A stretch of DNA of 64,000 nt from Bradyrhizobium jicamae. Its GTDB lineage: Bacteria; Pseudomonadota; Alphaproteobacteria; Rhizobiales; Xanthobacteraceae. This document shows, one piece after another, positions 18,705 through 26,325 of this stretch. The notes beneath the pieces were generated by a model. The model was given only the letters and a program-made list of their open reading frames with translations, made no database searches and was not told the DNA's origin. Where the stretch lies: assembly GCF_001440395.1 (NCBI RefSeq), contig NZ_LLXZ01000191.1, positions 118,734 through 182,733 of the forward strand. Direction: 5' to 3'. The position numbers were made by a program, and so were the translations under genes. Position 1 is the first letter of the stretch, and every line of letters begins with the position of its first letter.

Positions 18705-19571
18705 TCAATGCCTTGTTCCAAAAATCTGCCGCGCCTCCGCCGGGCTCGCGATCTCGCGGCCGGCGCGCCGCGCGCAGGCGGCGATGGCTTCGACGAGTTG
18801 CCCGTTCGAGGTCACCTTGGTGCCGTCGGCGAGATAAAAAGTATCTTCCAGCCCGGTGCGCAAATGCCCGCCGAGATCGGCGCAGCGCTGGTGCAGCGGC
18901 CAGATTTCGCCGCGACCGATCGCGGTGACCTGCCAATGCGCTTCCGGCAATTTCAGCTTCAGCAGAATCGGCAGCAATTCTGGATCGGCCGGCATGCCGG
19001 AGGCGACGCCCATCACAAAGTTATATTCCAGCGGGCCGGAGTACATGCCGGTCTGTCGGTACATGCCGACGCAGCGGACGATGCCGACGTCGAAACATTC
19101 GAACTCCGGAATCGTGCCGGCTTCCTTCATGACGTCGAGATAGTCCTGCACCTTCTCGACCGCGTTATCGAACATCATCGGCGGCCAGGCCCAGGTGTTG
19201 TCGGCCTTCACCTTCAGATAGTTCAGCGAGCCTGCGTTGCAGGCCGCAATCTCGGGCCGCGTCTCGCGCACGCAATCGAGCGCGCCCTGATATTTCGGCC
19301 CCGAGGTGCCCGTGGTGTGGTTGATGATGACGCCGGGGCAGGCCTCGCGAATGGCCTGCTGAATTTCCTTGCTGACGCCGACGTCCCAGGACGGCAGGTG
19401 CCCCTTGTTCGGCTCCTGCTGGCGCAGATGAACATGCATGATGCTGGCGCCGGCGTTGAACGCGGCCTTGGCCTCGCGCGCCATCTGCTCCGGCGTCACC
19501 GGCACGTTATGCTGTTTCGGATCGGTCAGCACGCCGTTCAGCGCGCAGGTAATGACGGCCTTGTCGCCCAT
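18705..19571 (-). CDS. BKACE-family (3-keto-5-aminohexanoate cleavage) protein
   Basis: Zn-dependent enzyme of the beta-keto acid cleavage family, 288 aa, which condenses a beta-keto acid with acetyl-CoA to give acetoacetate and a new acyl-CoA. Zn-site and active-site elements: SIMHVHLR (HxH), VIINHTTGTSG and PEFECFDVG, whose Glu completes the site. Zn2+ sites of this type and a TIM-barrel fold are known for the family. AAGG precedes the ATG. The gene is upstream of the carboxylase genes on the same strand; I infer a role on a keto acid made in the same pathway. Family members act on many substrates. Confidence 0.85.
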   Translation of the reverse strand: MGDKAVITCALNGVLTDPKQHNVPVTPEQMAREAKAAFNAGASIMHVHLRQQEPNKGHLPSWDVGVSKEIQQAIREACPGVIINHTTGTSGPKYQGALDCVRETRPEIAACNAGSLNYLKVKADNTWAWPPMMFDNAVEKVQDYLDVMKEAGTIPEFECFDVGIVRCVGMYRQTGMYSGPLEYNFVMGVASGMPADPELLPILLKLKLPEAHWQVTAIGRGEIWPLHQRCADLGGHLRTGLEDTFYLADGTKVTSNGQLVEAIAACARRAGREIASPAEARQIFGTRH

Positions 19572-19657
19572 GGATCAGCCTTCGAATGCAAGACGGGATC
19601 GCGAAAAATCCAACGCGATCATGCGGTCCGCATCAGCCGGCTTCTTGCGTCCACCCG

Positions 19658-20452
19658 CTATCCGGCGCTCGCGTGGCGATGGCTATAGATCGCCAGGTCG
19701 CGCGAGCCGGAAAAGATCGCGCGCGGCTTCAGGCCGTAGAAGCGGCGGATCGAATGGCTGAAATGCGTGGAGTCGGGATAGCCGATATCCTGCGCGAGGT
19801 GCGCAAGGTTGATGTCCTGGTTGGCGAAATGCAGCAGATGCCGCGCACGCTTCCAGGCACGGAACGAGCGGAAGGAGATGCCGGTCTCTTCCTTGAACAG
19901 ATGCAGGAAGCGCGACGGCGACAACCCCGCTTCCGCAGCGCAGCTCGCCGCCGTCACCGGCTCGCCGGAGAATTTTCCGATCTGCACAATCGCGCGCGCC
20001 ACGCGGGGATCGAGCTCGCGCTGCGGCAGGGCCTCGCCGAGACAGAGGGAGTCGAATTCGGCGCTGGAGAAATCGTTAACGGCGTGATGCTCGCGCAGTT
20101 CGCGATAGGCGGCGCGGATGCGGCTGGTGAACGCCGCCCCCTCGGGCCCGGCGAGACGCTGCGCCAGTTCTTCGAGCGCACCGGGACGAACGCTCTCCGG
20201 TTCGATCACGACGCTGAGCACCGAGCGATGATCGCTGGCGATGGTGTGCCTGATGTTCGGCAACAACGCGACCATCTCACCATGGCTTTCCTGGCCGTCG
20301 GCGGTGGTGAGCCAGAGGCCGCCTTCGATCGCGACATAGATGTTGAACCCGCCCGAGCAGCGTTGCCGCGGCCGACCGAGCAGGCCGGCGTAGAACACGC
20401 GCTCCGGGGTGATCAGCATCAGATGGCCGGATTTGTGGCCGGTATCGTCCAT
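19658..20452 (-). CDS. AraC-family transcriptional regulator
   Basis: DNA-binding regulator, 264 aa, with the strong site GAGGAGGACGAGCC before its ATG. The N-terminal half is a cupin-like sensing domain; the C-terminal 100 residues hold two HTH motifs, with EETGISFRSFRAWKRARHLL and IGYPDSTHFSHSIRRFYGLKP typical of AraC proteins. It is embedded in the acyl-CoA catabolic cluster on the same strand and is the likely local regulator; the effector may be a pathway acid. Confidence 0.9.
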   Translation of the reverse strand: MDDTGHKSGHLMLITPERVFYAGLLGRPRQRCSGGFNIYVAIEGGLWLTTADGQESHGEMVALLPNIRHTIASDHRSVLSVVIEPESVRPGALEELAQRLAGPEGAAFTSRIRAAYRELREHHAVNDFSSAEFDSLCLGEALPQRELDPRVARAIVQIGKFSGEPVTAASCAAEAGLSPSRFLHLFKEETGISFRSFRAWKRARHLLHFANQDINLAHLAQDIGYPDSTHFSHSIRRFYGLKPRAIFSGSRDLAIYSHRHASAG

Positions 20453-20566
20453 GGCTCGTCCTCCTCGCGCGGCTCTTTGGCCGCTGCGACGGGGTCAACC
20501 ATAGCGGAAATTCGGTCTCTGTCACGGACGGGGAAAGGTTAATTCGAGGCCCGAATCGGCACCATT

Positions 20567-21226
20567 TCAAGCCCGTATACGAGGTGCCACGTTTTGCTCG
20601 ACGCCAGCCTTGCGTTCCGCCGCAACCGCCAGCTTGTACCCGTCGCGTTCCTGCAATCGGGCCCAATAGGCTGTGACATTCGGTCCGAAATCCTTGGCCA
20701 AGCCGATATTGCCGGCGAGCCGCAACGCATAGCCATTGACGATGTCGGCCGCAGTGAACCGTCCGGTGCAGAGGAATTCCGAATTCGCGGTCGCTGCCTC
20801 AACCGCGCGCAGCCGACCCAGGAACCACTTTGCGTAATCGCCGGCCACTTGCGGGTTCCGTCGCTCTTCCGGTTCGAGCTGGCTGTATCTCAGCACCAGC
20901 GTTTGCGGAAAGGTCAGCGTGGCATCGCTGAAATACATCCAGTTGAGGAAGGCGCCATAGGCCGGATCATCCATCCCCACCACCAGCGGCGTCGGGCCAT
21001 ATTTGGTGCCGAGGTAATAACAGATGCCTGATGACTCCGTCATTTTGGTCTCGCCGTCGATCATGAACGGAATCGTGCCGAGCGGATTGATCGCGAGATA
21101 TTCCTTGGCAAATACGCGCGGCGGGAACGGCAGCATCTTCAGTTCATAGGGCAGCCCCATCTCTTCCAGCATCCAGAGCGGACGGAACGAGCGCGCGCCG
21201 TCACAGTGATAGAGCGTGATCATCAA
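20567..21226 (-). CDS. Glutathione S-transferase family protein
   Basis: Cytosolic GST, 219 aa. It starts with tandem ATGs (either is possible) after AAGGAAAG. The N-terminal thioredoxin-like domain shows ITLYHCDGARSFRPLWMLEE and the glutathione-binding ESSGICYYL motif; the C-terminal all-helical domain follows. It lies 32 bp downstream of an acyl-CoA dehydrogenase gene on the same strand, so it is probably part of that transcript. Its function could be detoxification or glutathione-dependent handling of a reactive acyl intermediate. Confidence 0.88.
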   Translation of the reverse strand: MMITLYHCDGARSFRPLWMLEEMGLPYELKMLPFPPRVFAKEYLAINPLGTIPFMIDGETKMTESSGICYYLGTKYGPTPLVVGMDDPAYGAFLNWMYFSDATLTFPQTLVLRYSQLEPEERRNPQVAGDYAKWFLGRLRAVEAATANSEFLCTGRFTAADIVNGYALRLAGNIGLAKDFGPNVTAYWARLQERDGYKLAVAAERKAGVEQNVAPRIRA

Positions 21227-21258
21227 GCTTTCCTTTTTATTTCTCTGGTCCGTTCTTA

Positions 21259-22410
21259 TTAGCTTTTCGGCAGCGTGCCCATCATCTTGCTCAGCACCGT
21301 CAGCATCACCTCGTCGGCGCCGCCGCCGATCGAGGTCAGGCGGCTGTCGCGATAGGCGCGGCTGACCGGCGTCTCGTTCATGAAACCCATGCCGCCCCAG
21401 AATTGCAGGCAGGCGTCAGTTAATTCGCGGCCCAGCCGGCCGGCCTTGAGCTTGGCCATGGTCGCAAGCCGCGTCACGTCCTCGCCCGCGATCAGCGCCT
21501 CGGCGGCGCGATAAACCAGCGCGCGCAGCAGCTCGACCTCGGTTTGCATCTCCGCGAGCTTGAAGTGAACGGTCTGGTTATCGAGGATCGACTTTCCGAA
21601 CGCTTTCCGGTTGCGGGTATATTCGATCGTCTCCGATATGATGAATTCATGCGCCCTGAGGCAGGCGGCCGCGCCCCACAGCCGCTCCTCCTGGAACTGC
21701 ACCATCTGGTAGGTAAAGCCCTTACCCTCCTCGCCGATCCGGTTGCGCTTGGGCACGCGGACATTGTCGAAGAATATCTGCGCGGTGTCGGACGAGCGCA
21801 TGCCCATCTTGTCGAGCTTGCGCGCGACCTGCACGCCCTTGCTCTTCATCGGCACGCAGATCAGCGACTTGTTGCGATGGACCCGATCGTCGCTGGTATT
21901 GGCGAGCAGGCAGATCCAGTCAGCCTGCACACCGTTGGTGATCCACATCTTGCCGCCGTTGATGACGTAGTCGTCGCCGTCGGAACGCGCCTGCGTCTTG
22001 ATCGAGGCGACGTCGGAGCCGGCGCCCGGCTCGGAGACGCCGACGCACGCAACCGCATCGCCCGCGATCGCCGGGCTAAGAAACTCGCGGCGCACTTCGT
22101 CGGAGCCGAACCGCGCCAGCGCGGGCGTCGCCATATCGGTCTGCACCCCGATCGCCATCGGCACGCCGCCGCACGTGACCGCGCCGAGCTCTTCGGCCAT
22201 CATCAGCGCGTAGGAATAATCGAGCCCCTGGCCGCCGAACTCGACCGGCTTGTTGAGGCCGAGGAAGCCGAGATCGCCGAGCTTCTTGAACAGCTCATGC
22301 GCCGGGAAGATGTCGTTCTTCTCCCATTCGTCGACGAAGGGATTGATCTCGGCGGCGATGAACTTCTGCAGGATGCGGCGAGGTTCGTCGTGGTCGGCGG
22401 TGAAGAGCAT
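21259..22410 (-). CDS. Acyl-CoA dehydrogenase, citronellyl-CoA/long-chain type
   Basis: FAD-dependent alpha,beta-dehydrogenation of an acyl-CoA, 383 aa from the ATG at 22410 (AGGGAAAG upstream); a longer frame enters a palindromic repeat. Seen: VGVSEPGAGSDVASIKT (FAD/substrate loop), WITNG, RKAFGKSI and LQFWGGMGFMNE. The usual C-terminal catalytic Glu (YEGT) is Gly here (IGGGADEVM), but a Glu is kept at the alternative helix-G position (QEERL), as in isovaleryl- and long-chain enzymes. NPFVDEWEKNDIFPAHELF resembles what I recall of citronellyl-CoA dehydrogenases (AtuD). Confidence 0.9.
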   Translation of the reverse strand: MLFTADHDEPRRILQKFIAAEINPFVDEWEKNDIFPAHELFKKLGDLGFLGLNKPVEFGGQGLDYSYALMMAEELGAVTCGGVPMAIGVQTDMATPALARFGSDEVRREFLSPAIAGDAVACVGVSEPGAGSDVASIKTQARSDGDDYVINGGKMWITNGVQADWICLLANTSDDRVHRNKSLICVPMKSKGVQVARKLDKMGMRSSDTAQIFFDNVRVPKRNRIGEEGKGFTYQMVQFQEERLWGAAACLRAHEFIISETIEYTRNRKAFGKSILDNQTVHFKLAEMQTEVELLRALVYRAAEALIAGEDVTRLATMAKLKAGRLGRELTDACLQFWGGMGFMNETPVSRAYRDSRLTSIGGGADEVMLTVLSKMMGTLPKS

Positions 22411-22421
22411 TTTCTTTCCCT

Positions 22422-22543
22422 GTCGTTCCGGGGCAGCGCGAAGCGCCGAACCCGGAACCTCGATGTTGTTTTTATTCATCTCCAGATTCTCCGATGTGCA
22501 ATTGCACATCGTAGTTCGCGCTCTCGCGCGCCCCGGAATGACG
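22422..22543. repeat. Palindromic intergenic repeat (CGTTCCGG...CCGGAATGACG type), long copy
   Basis: Outer arms GTCGTTCCGGGG and CCCCGGAATGACG bracket about 100 bp with internal stems, including the self-complementary GATGTGCAATTGCACATC (22492-22509) and GCGCGAAGCGC. It fills the gap between the two acyl-CoA dehydrogenase genes, apart from a few bases at each end. Confidence 0.8.
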
Positions 22544-22546
22544 GCA

Positions 22547-23701
22547 CTAAAGTCCCATCTGCCTGGAGGCGAGATCCTTCATGATTTCCTCGGTACCGCC
22601 GCCGATGGCGTTGACCTTGACCTCGCGGTAGATGCGCTCGACCTTGACGCCGCGCATGAAGCCGGCGCCGCCGAAAATCTGCACGGCCTCGGAAGCGCAG
22701 AACGCCATGGTCTGGGTGGCCTGATTCTTCATCATGCAGATTTCGGCGACCGGGCTTTCGCCCTGCCCGAGCCGCCACGCCAGCATTTCCAGCATCGCCT
22801 GCGACGCCGCGACCTTCTGCGCCATGTCGACCAGCTTGTGGCGGATCACCTGATGCTGCGCGATCGGCTTGCCAAAGGTCTTGCGTTCCTTGGCGTAGGC
22901 AATCGCCTCCTCGACGCAGACGCGGGCATAGGCCGTGCAGCTAGCCGCCATGCCCATGCGCTCGCTGTTGAAATTATGCATGATGAGCTTGAAGCCCTGC
23001 CCCTCCTCGCCGATCAGGTTTTCGCACCTGACGCGGCATTCGTCGAAATGCAGCGTCGCGGTATCGGACGCCCACCAACCCATCTTCTTCAATTTCGTGC
23101 GTGACAGGCCCGGCGTATCGCCCTCGATCAGCAGCAAACTGACGCCGCCCGGCCCCTCGCCGCCGGTGCGCACCGCCACCGTCAGATAATCGGCCCGCAT
23201 GCCTGAGGTGATGAATGTCTTCTCGCCGCTGACGACATAATGGTCGCCATCGCGCCGCGCCTTGGTGCGGAGGTTGGCGACATCGGAGCCGCCGCTCGGC
23301 TCGGTGATCGCGAGCGCTGAAATCTTCTCGCCCGCCAGCACCTGCGGCAGCACGCGCGCCCTGACCTCCGGCTTTGCGGCGCGGGCGATCGGCGGCGAGC
23401 CGATGGTGTGGCTCATCAGGCTGGAGCTGACCCCGCCGGCGCCGGCGCGCGCCAGTTCCTGCGACGCCACGATCTTCATGAACTGGTCGGCAGGCACACC
23501 GCCAAATTCTTCCGGGAAACCGAGCCCGAGCAGCCCGATCTCGGAAGCTTTCCGATAAAGCTCGCGCGGAAATTCGCCGGCCTCGTCCCATTCATGGGCA
23601 TAAGGCTCGATCTCGCGCGACACGAAACGGCGCATCACGTCGCGGAACGCTTCATGGTCCGCCGTATAGAACGGGCTTTGCACTTTGGTGCGCTCCAGCA
23701 T
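22547..23701 (-). CDS. Acyl-CoA dehydrogenase, isovaleryl/long-chain-like type
   Basis: Second FAD-dependent acyl-CoA dehydrogenase of the cluster, 384 aa. Start ATG at 23701 with GGGAGG 6 bp upstream. Seen: LAITEPSGGSDVANLRTKAR, FITSG, RKTFGKPI and VQIFGGAGFMR. As in its neighbour, the C-terminal YEGT Glu is absent (IGGGTEEIM) and a Glu sits at the helix-G position (NSERM). The two dehydrogenases are clearly different paralogues, suggesting two oxidation steps or chain lengths. It is the first gene of the minus-strand cluster. Confidence 0.9.
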   Translation of the reverse strand: MLERTKVQSPFYTADHEAFRDVMRRFVSREIEPYAHEWDEAGEFPRELYRKASEIGLLGLGFPEEFGGVPADQFMKIVASQELARAGAGGVSSSLMSHTIGSPPIARAAKPEVRARVLPQVLAGEKISALAITEPSGGSDVANLRTKARRDGDHYVVSGEKTFITSGMRADYLTVAVRTGGEGPGGVSLLLIEGDTPGLSRTKLKKMGWWASDTATLHFDECRVRCENLIGEEGQGFKLIMHNFNSERMGMAASCTAYARVCVEEAIAYAKERKTFGKPIAQHQVIRHKLVDMAQKVAASQAMLEMLAWRLGQGESPVAEICMMKNQATQTMAFCASEAVQIFGGAGFMRGVKVERIYREVKVNAIGGGTEEIMKDLASRQMGL

Positions 23702-23912
23702 GTTTTCCTCCCGAGGGATTACGATGCCGCGATTTGGCCTGCGCAAACTTGCGTTGAGCGGCTGGCATTATCTTGCAGGCCGGCTCTGTTGCCCGTCGTT
23801 TTCCGGCGCATGCCGCGTCCAGCAACTGAACACAAGACCGATTTCCCGAGCATGCCCTAGCCTTGGCTTAAAACCAATAACATCATCGGCCATTCGCCGG
23901 GGAGGATGAAGC

Positions 23913-25127
23913 ATGATCCGATCGAGCAAATTCGCCCCGGCCTTCTTCTTTTCGGCATTCCTCGCGGTCACGGCCGCGACGACAGCCTCGGCCCAGCAAC
24001 CCGGCATCACGGATACCGAGATCAAGTTCGGCAACATCATGCCGTATAGCGGCCCGGCGTCGGCGCTCAGCGTCACCGGCAAGGCATTTGCGGCCTATTT
24101 CGACCTGATCAACGAGAAAGGCGGCGTCAACGGGCGCAAGCTCAACATGATCTCGCTCGACGACGGCTTCTCGCCGCCGAAGACGGTGGAGGCAACGCGC
24201 CGGCTGGTCGAAAATGACGGTGTCGCCTTCATGTTCGGCACCATGGGCACCGCGCCGAGTTCGGCGACCGCGAAATATCTCAACGGCGCCAAGGTCCCGC
24301 ATCTGTTCCTGATCAGCTCGGCGTCGAAATGGAACGATCCGGTCAACCAGCCCTGGCTGATGGCGCTGCCCTGGGCGCCGAATTATGTCGAGGAAGCCGG
24401 CATCGAGGTGCGCTTCGCGCGCGCCAAAAATCCCAATGCGCGCTTTGCGATTCTTTACCAGAACGACGACGCCGGAAAGGATTATCTGCGCGGCGTCAGA
24501 CAGGCGCTCGGCGCGGACGCCGACAAGGTGATCGCGCTGGCAACGAGTTTCTAGGTCGCCGATCCCACGGTGGATTCGCAGATCCTCACGCTCGCCAACA
24601 CCAAGGCCGACGTGTTCCTGATCTACAGCGTGACGCCGCGGGCATGCGCGCAAGCCATCCGAAAGGCGCATGAAACCGGCTGGCGGCCGATGCGCTTCAT
24701 CTCCTCTGGCTGCGCCAACAAGGAAACGGTGATGGTGCCGGCGGGGCTTGAAGCGGCAACCGGCATCATGTCGGTCGGCGCGCTAAAACCCTATTCGGCT
24801 GACTCGACCGATCCCGACCTGGTCGCCTACCGGGAATTCATGAAGGCGCGGCTGCCCAACATCGATCCTGCCAATCTGGCGGCGGGCTATGGCTACATGG
24901 TAGCCCAGGCGCTGGTCGTGGTACTGACACAGTGCAAGAACGACCTCAGCCGCGAGAACATCATGGCGCAGGCGGCCAACCTCAAGGGCGTAGCGCTGCC
25001 GATGCTGATGCCGGGCGTGACGCTCAACACCTCGCCGACGGACTACCGTCCAATCAAGGACGGCTACATGGTCGAGTTTCGCGACAACCAGTTCAACGTG
25101 ATCAGCGAATTGCTGCGCGGATCCTGA
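23913..25127 (+). pseudogene. ABC substrate-binding protein (branched-chain amino acid type) interrupted by an in-frame TAG
   Basis: The reading frame opens at ATG 23913 after GGGGAGG with a signal peptide (ending ASAQQPG) and family start ITDTEIKFGNIMPYSGPAS. TAG at 24552-24554 follows ATSF, and the same frame then continues to 25127 with VADPTVDSQILTLANTKADV. The joined product of about 403 aa has normal family length and content on both sides. Relatives usually carry Y-E-V here, so a GAG-to-TAG change is the simplest explanation. Nothing else is broken, so it is a recent lesion, a sequencing error or a suppressible amber. No permease genes are adjacent. Confidence 0.85.
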
Positions 25128-25140
25128 ACAGACGGCAGGG

Positions 25141-25794
25141 TCAGACCTCACCATCTCGCGGTTTATCAACCGCGATGCCCAACCCCGCCAGGTGTGTGTC
25201 CACGAATTGCGCCAACTGCTGGCGCAGCTTTTCCGGCGGCACCGCGACCATTCGCTCTTCCAGGCCGAGCGAAATGATGCCGTGCACGGCGGAAAACATC
25301 ATGCGCGCCAGCAACGCCACCTCTTCCGGCTTCCGGTCGGGCAAGAGCCGGACCATCGGCTCATGCATCAGCGCAAACGCCTGCATCACCATCTTCAGGA
25401 TGTCTTCGGGGAAAGGCCGGTCGTCCTCCATCCGGTGTTCGAACAGCGAGCGCAAAAGATTGGCGTGATCGGCCGCGAATGTCAGGTAGGCCTCGGCCAA
25501 TCCGTGGAGCTGGCGTACCGGGTCTTCGGCAGGGACCGCGACCAGACGGGCGGTCAGAGCCTGAACCGTCTCGCGGTTAACCGTCAGGATCAGGCCGTCG
25601 AAGTCTCCAAACTCGTTATAGACGCTTCCGATCGAGCAATCGGCGGCCTCCGCCACGTCTCGAACCTTCAATGATCTCAATCCGTTAGCGGCAATTATGC
25701 CCCGTGCGGTCTCGATCATGAGATGGCGCCGCAAAGTTTTTTTGCGTTCCCGCAAAGATTCTTCTTGAGCATTGCTCACGTTTGGCCTATACAT
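25141..25794 (-). CDS. TetR-family transcriptional regulator
   Basis: Repressor-type regulator, up to 217 aa. The N-terminal HTH is IAANGLRSLKVRDVAEAADC then SIGSVYNEFGDFDGL; the rest is an all-helical ligand and dimer domain. The start is uncertain: ATG at 25794 lies against the palindromic operator without a Shine-Dalgarno sequence, and GTG at 25779 is an alternative. It is divergent from the small gene at 25833, with a promoter and a TGAACA-N-TGTTCA palindrome between them, so autoregulation and control of the rightward genes are likely. The effector is unknown; the downstream phospholipid acyltransferase fusion suggests an acyl ligand. Confidence 0.88.
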   Translation of the reverse strand: MYRPNVSNAQEESLRERKKTLRRHLMIETARGIIAANGLRSLKVRDVAEAADCSIGSVYNEFGDFDGLILTVNRETVQALTARLVAVPAEDPVRQLHGLAEAYLTFAADHANLLRSLFEHRMEDDRPFPEDILKMVMQAFALMHEPMVRLLPDRKPEEVALLARMMFSAVHGIISLGLEERMVAVPPEKLRQQLAQFVDTHLAGLGIAVDKPRDGEV

Positions 25795-25809
25795 TTTGAA
25801 CAATGTTCA
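25765..25809 (+). promoter_or_regulatory. Rightward promoter with overlapping palindromic operator
   Basis: TTGAGC (25765-25770) and TATACA (25788-25793) are separated by 17 bp, a good vegetative -35/-10 pair. Immediately downstream lies TGAACAATGTTCA (25797-25809), with perfect 6-bp half-sites around one central base, placed at the expected transcription start. This is the standard position for a TetR repressor site; the tetR-like gene reads leftward from the same spot. Confidence 0.65.
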
Positions 25810-25832
25810 TTTTCAACCAGGAGGCTACCCAA

Positions 25833-26075
25833 ATGCAAACCCTCGTTTCTCAGCTGACCACCACCTTCGTCGACGATGCCATCGAACTCGTGAAGGGATT
25901 TGGCAAGGTTATCGTTCACGTCGCCACCGCGCCGATCGAGCGCATTGCCAATGCCTGCGACGTCGGCGGCGTTCTGGCCCGCCGGCAATCGGCGCGTCGC
26001 CAGCGCGCGACGCCCTATCGTGCTCGCGGCCTGCGGAAGCTCTCGCCGTTCGCTTCGCTCCACCATTTGACCTGA
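25833..26075 (+). CDS. Small hypothetical protein, TetR-linked
   Basis: 80 aa, ATG at 25833 with AGGAG 9 bp upstream and a good promoter ahead, so likely expressed. The first half (MQTLVSQLTTTFVDDAIELV and on to VHVATAPIERI) is mixed hydrophobic and amphipathic; the second half is very basic (ARRQSARRQRATPYRARGLR). I recognise no family. It lies between the TetR gene and the phospholipid acyl-repair fusion, about 250 bp before the latter. It could be a peripheral membrane or nucleic-acid-binding peptide; nothing more can be said. Confidence 0.6.
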   Translation: MQTLVSQLTTTFVDDAIELVKGFGKVIVHVATAPIERIANACDVGGVLARRQSARRQRATPYRARGLRKLSPFASLHHLT

Positions 26076-26325
26076 GGCACGCCCATTTTGCTTCAAATGT
26101 GTCTCCGTTCGTAAGGAAGGGATCACTATGCCGCGGCAAATCCTTCACCACGTCCCGCGCAACAATGTCCGGATAACTTCCCATACAACCTTTCGATGCA
26201 AGCGTGCCCGCCGACCTCTTCGCGCGGCGGCTTGACCCTTCGCGCGACCGACGACGCTCACCTTACCAGCTCACGATTTGCAGACCACATCCCGGATTGC
26301 CCGGCCGAAGTAACAGGAAATAGTC

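Noticed and set aside
24552..24554. Programmed amber decoding (pyrrolysine) at the in-frame TAG
   Set aside because: No pyrrolysine genes are visible and the family uses Glu here; a simple nonsense change or read error is more likely.
25797..25809. LexA/SOS box
   Set aside because: The palindrome TGAACA-N-TGTTCA matches neither the GAAC-N7-GTTC spacing of alphaproteobacterial LexA sites nor any SOS gene context.
26076..26091. Possible sigma-54 promoter GGCAC...TTGC
   Set aside because: The spacing between the two blocks is two bases too long for the -24/-12 consensus.
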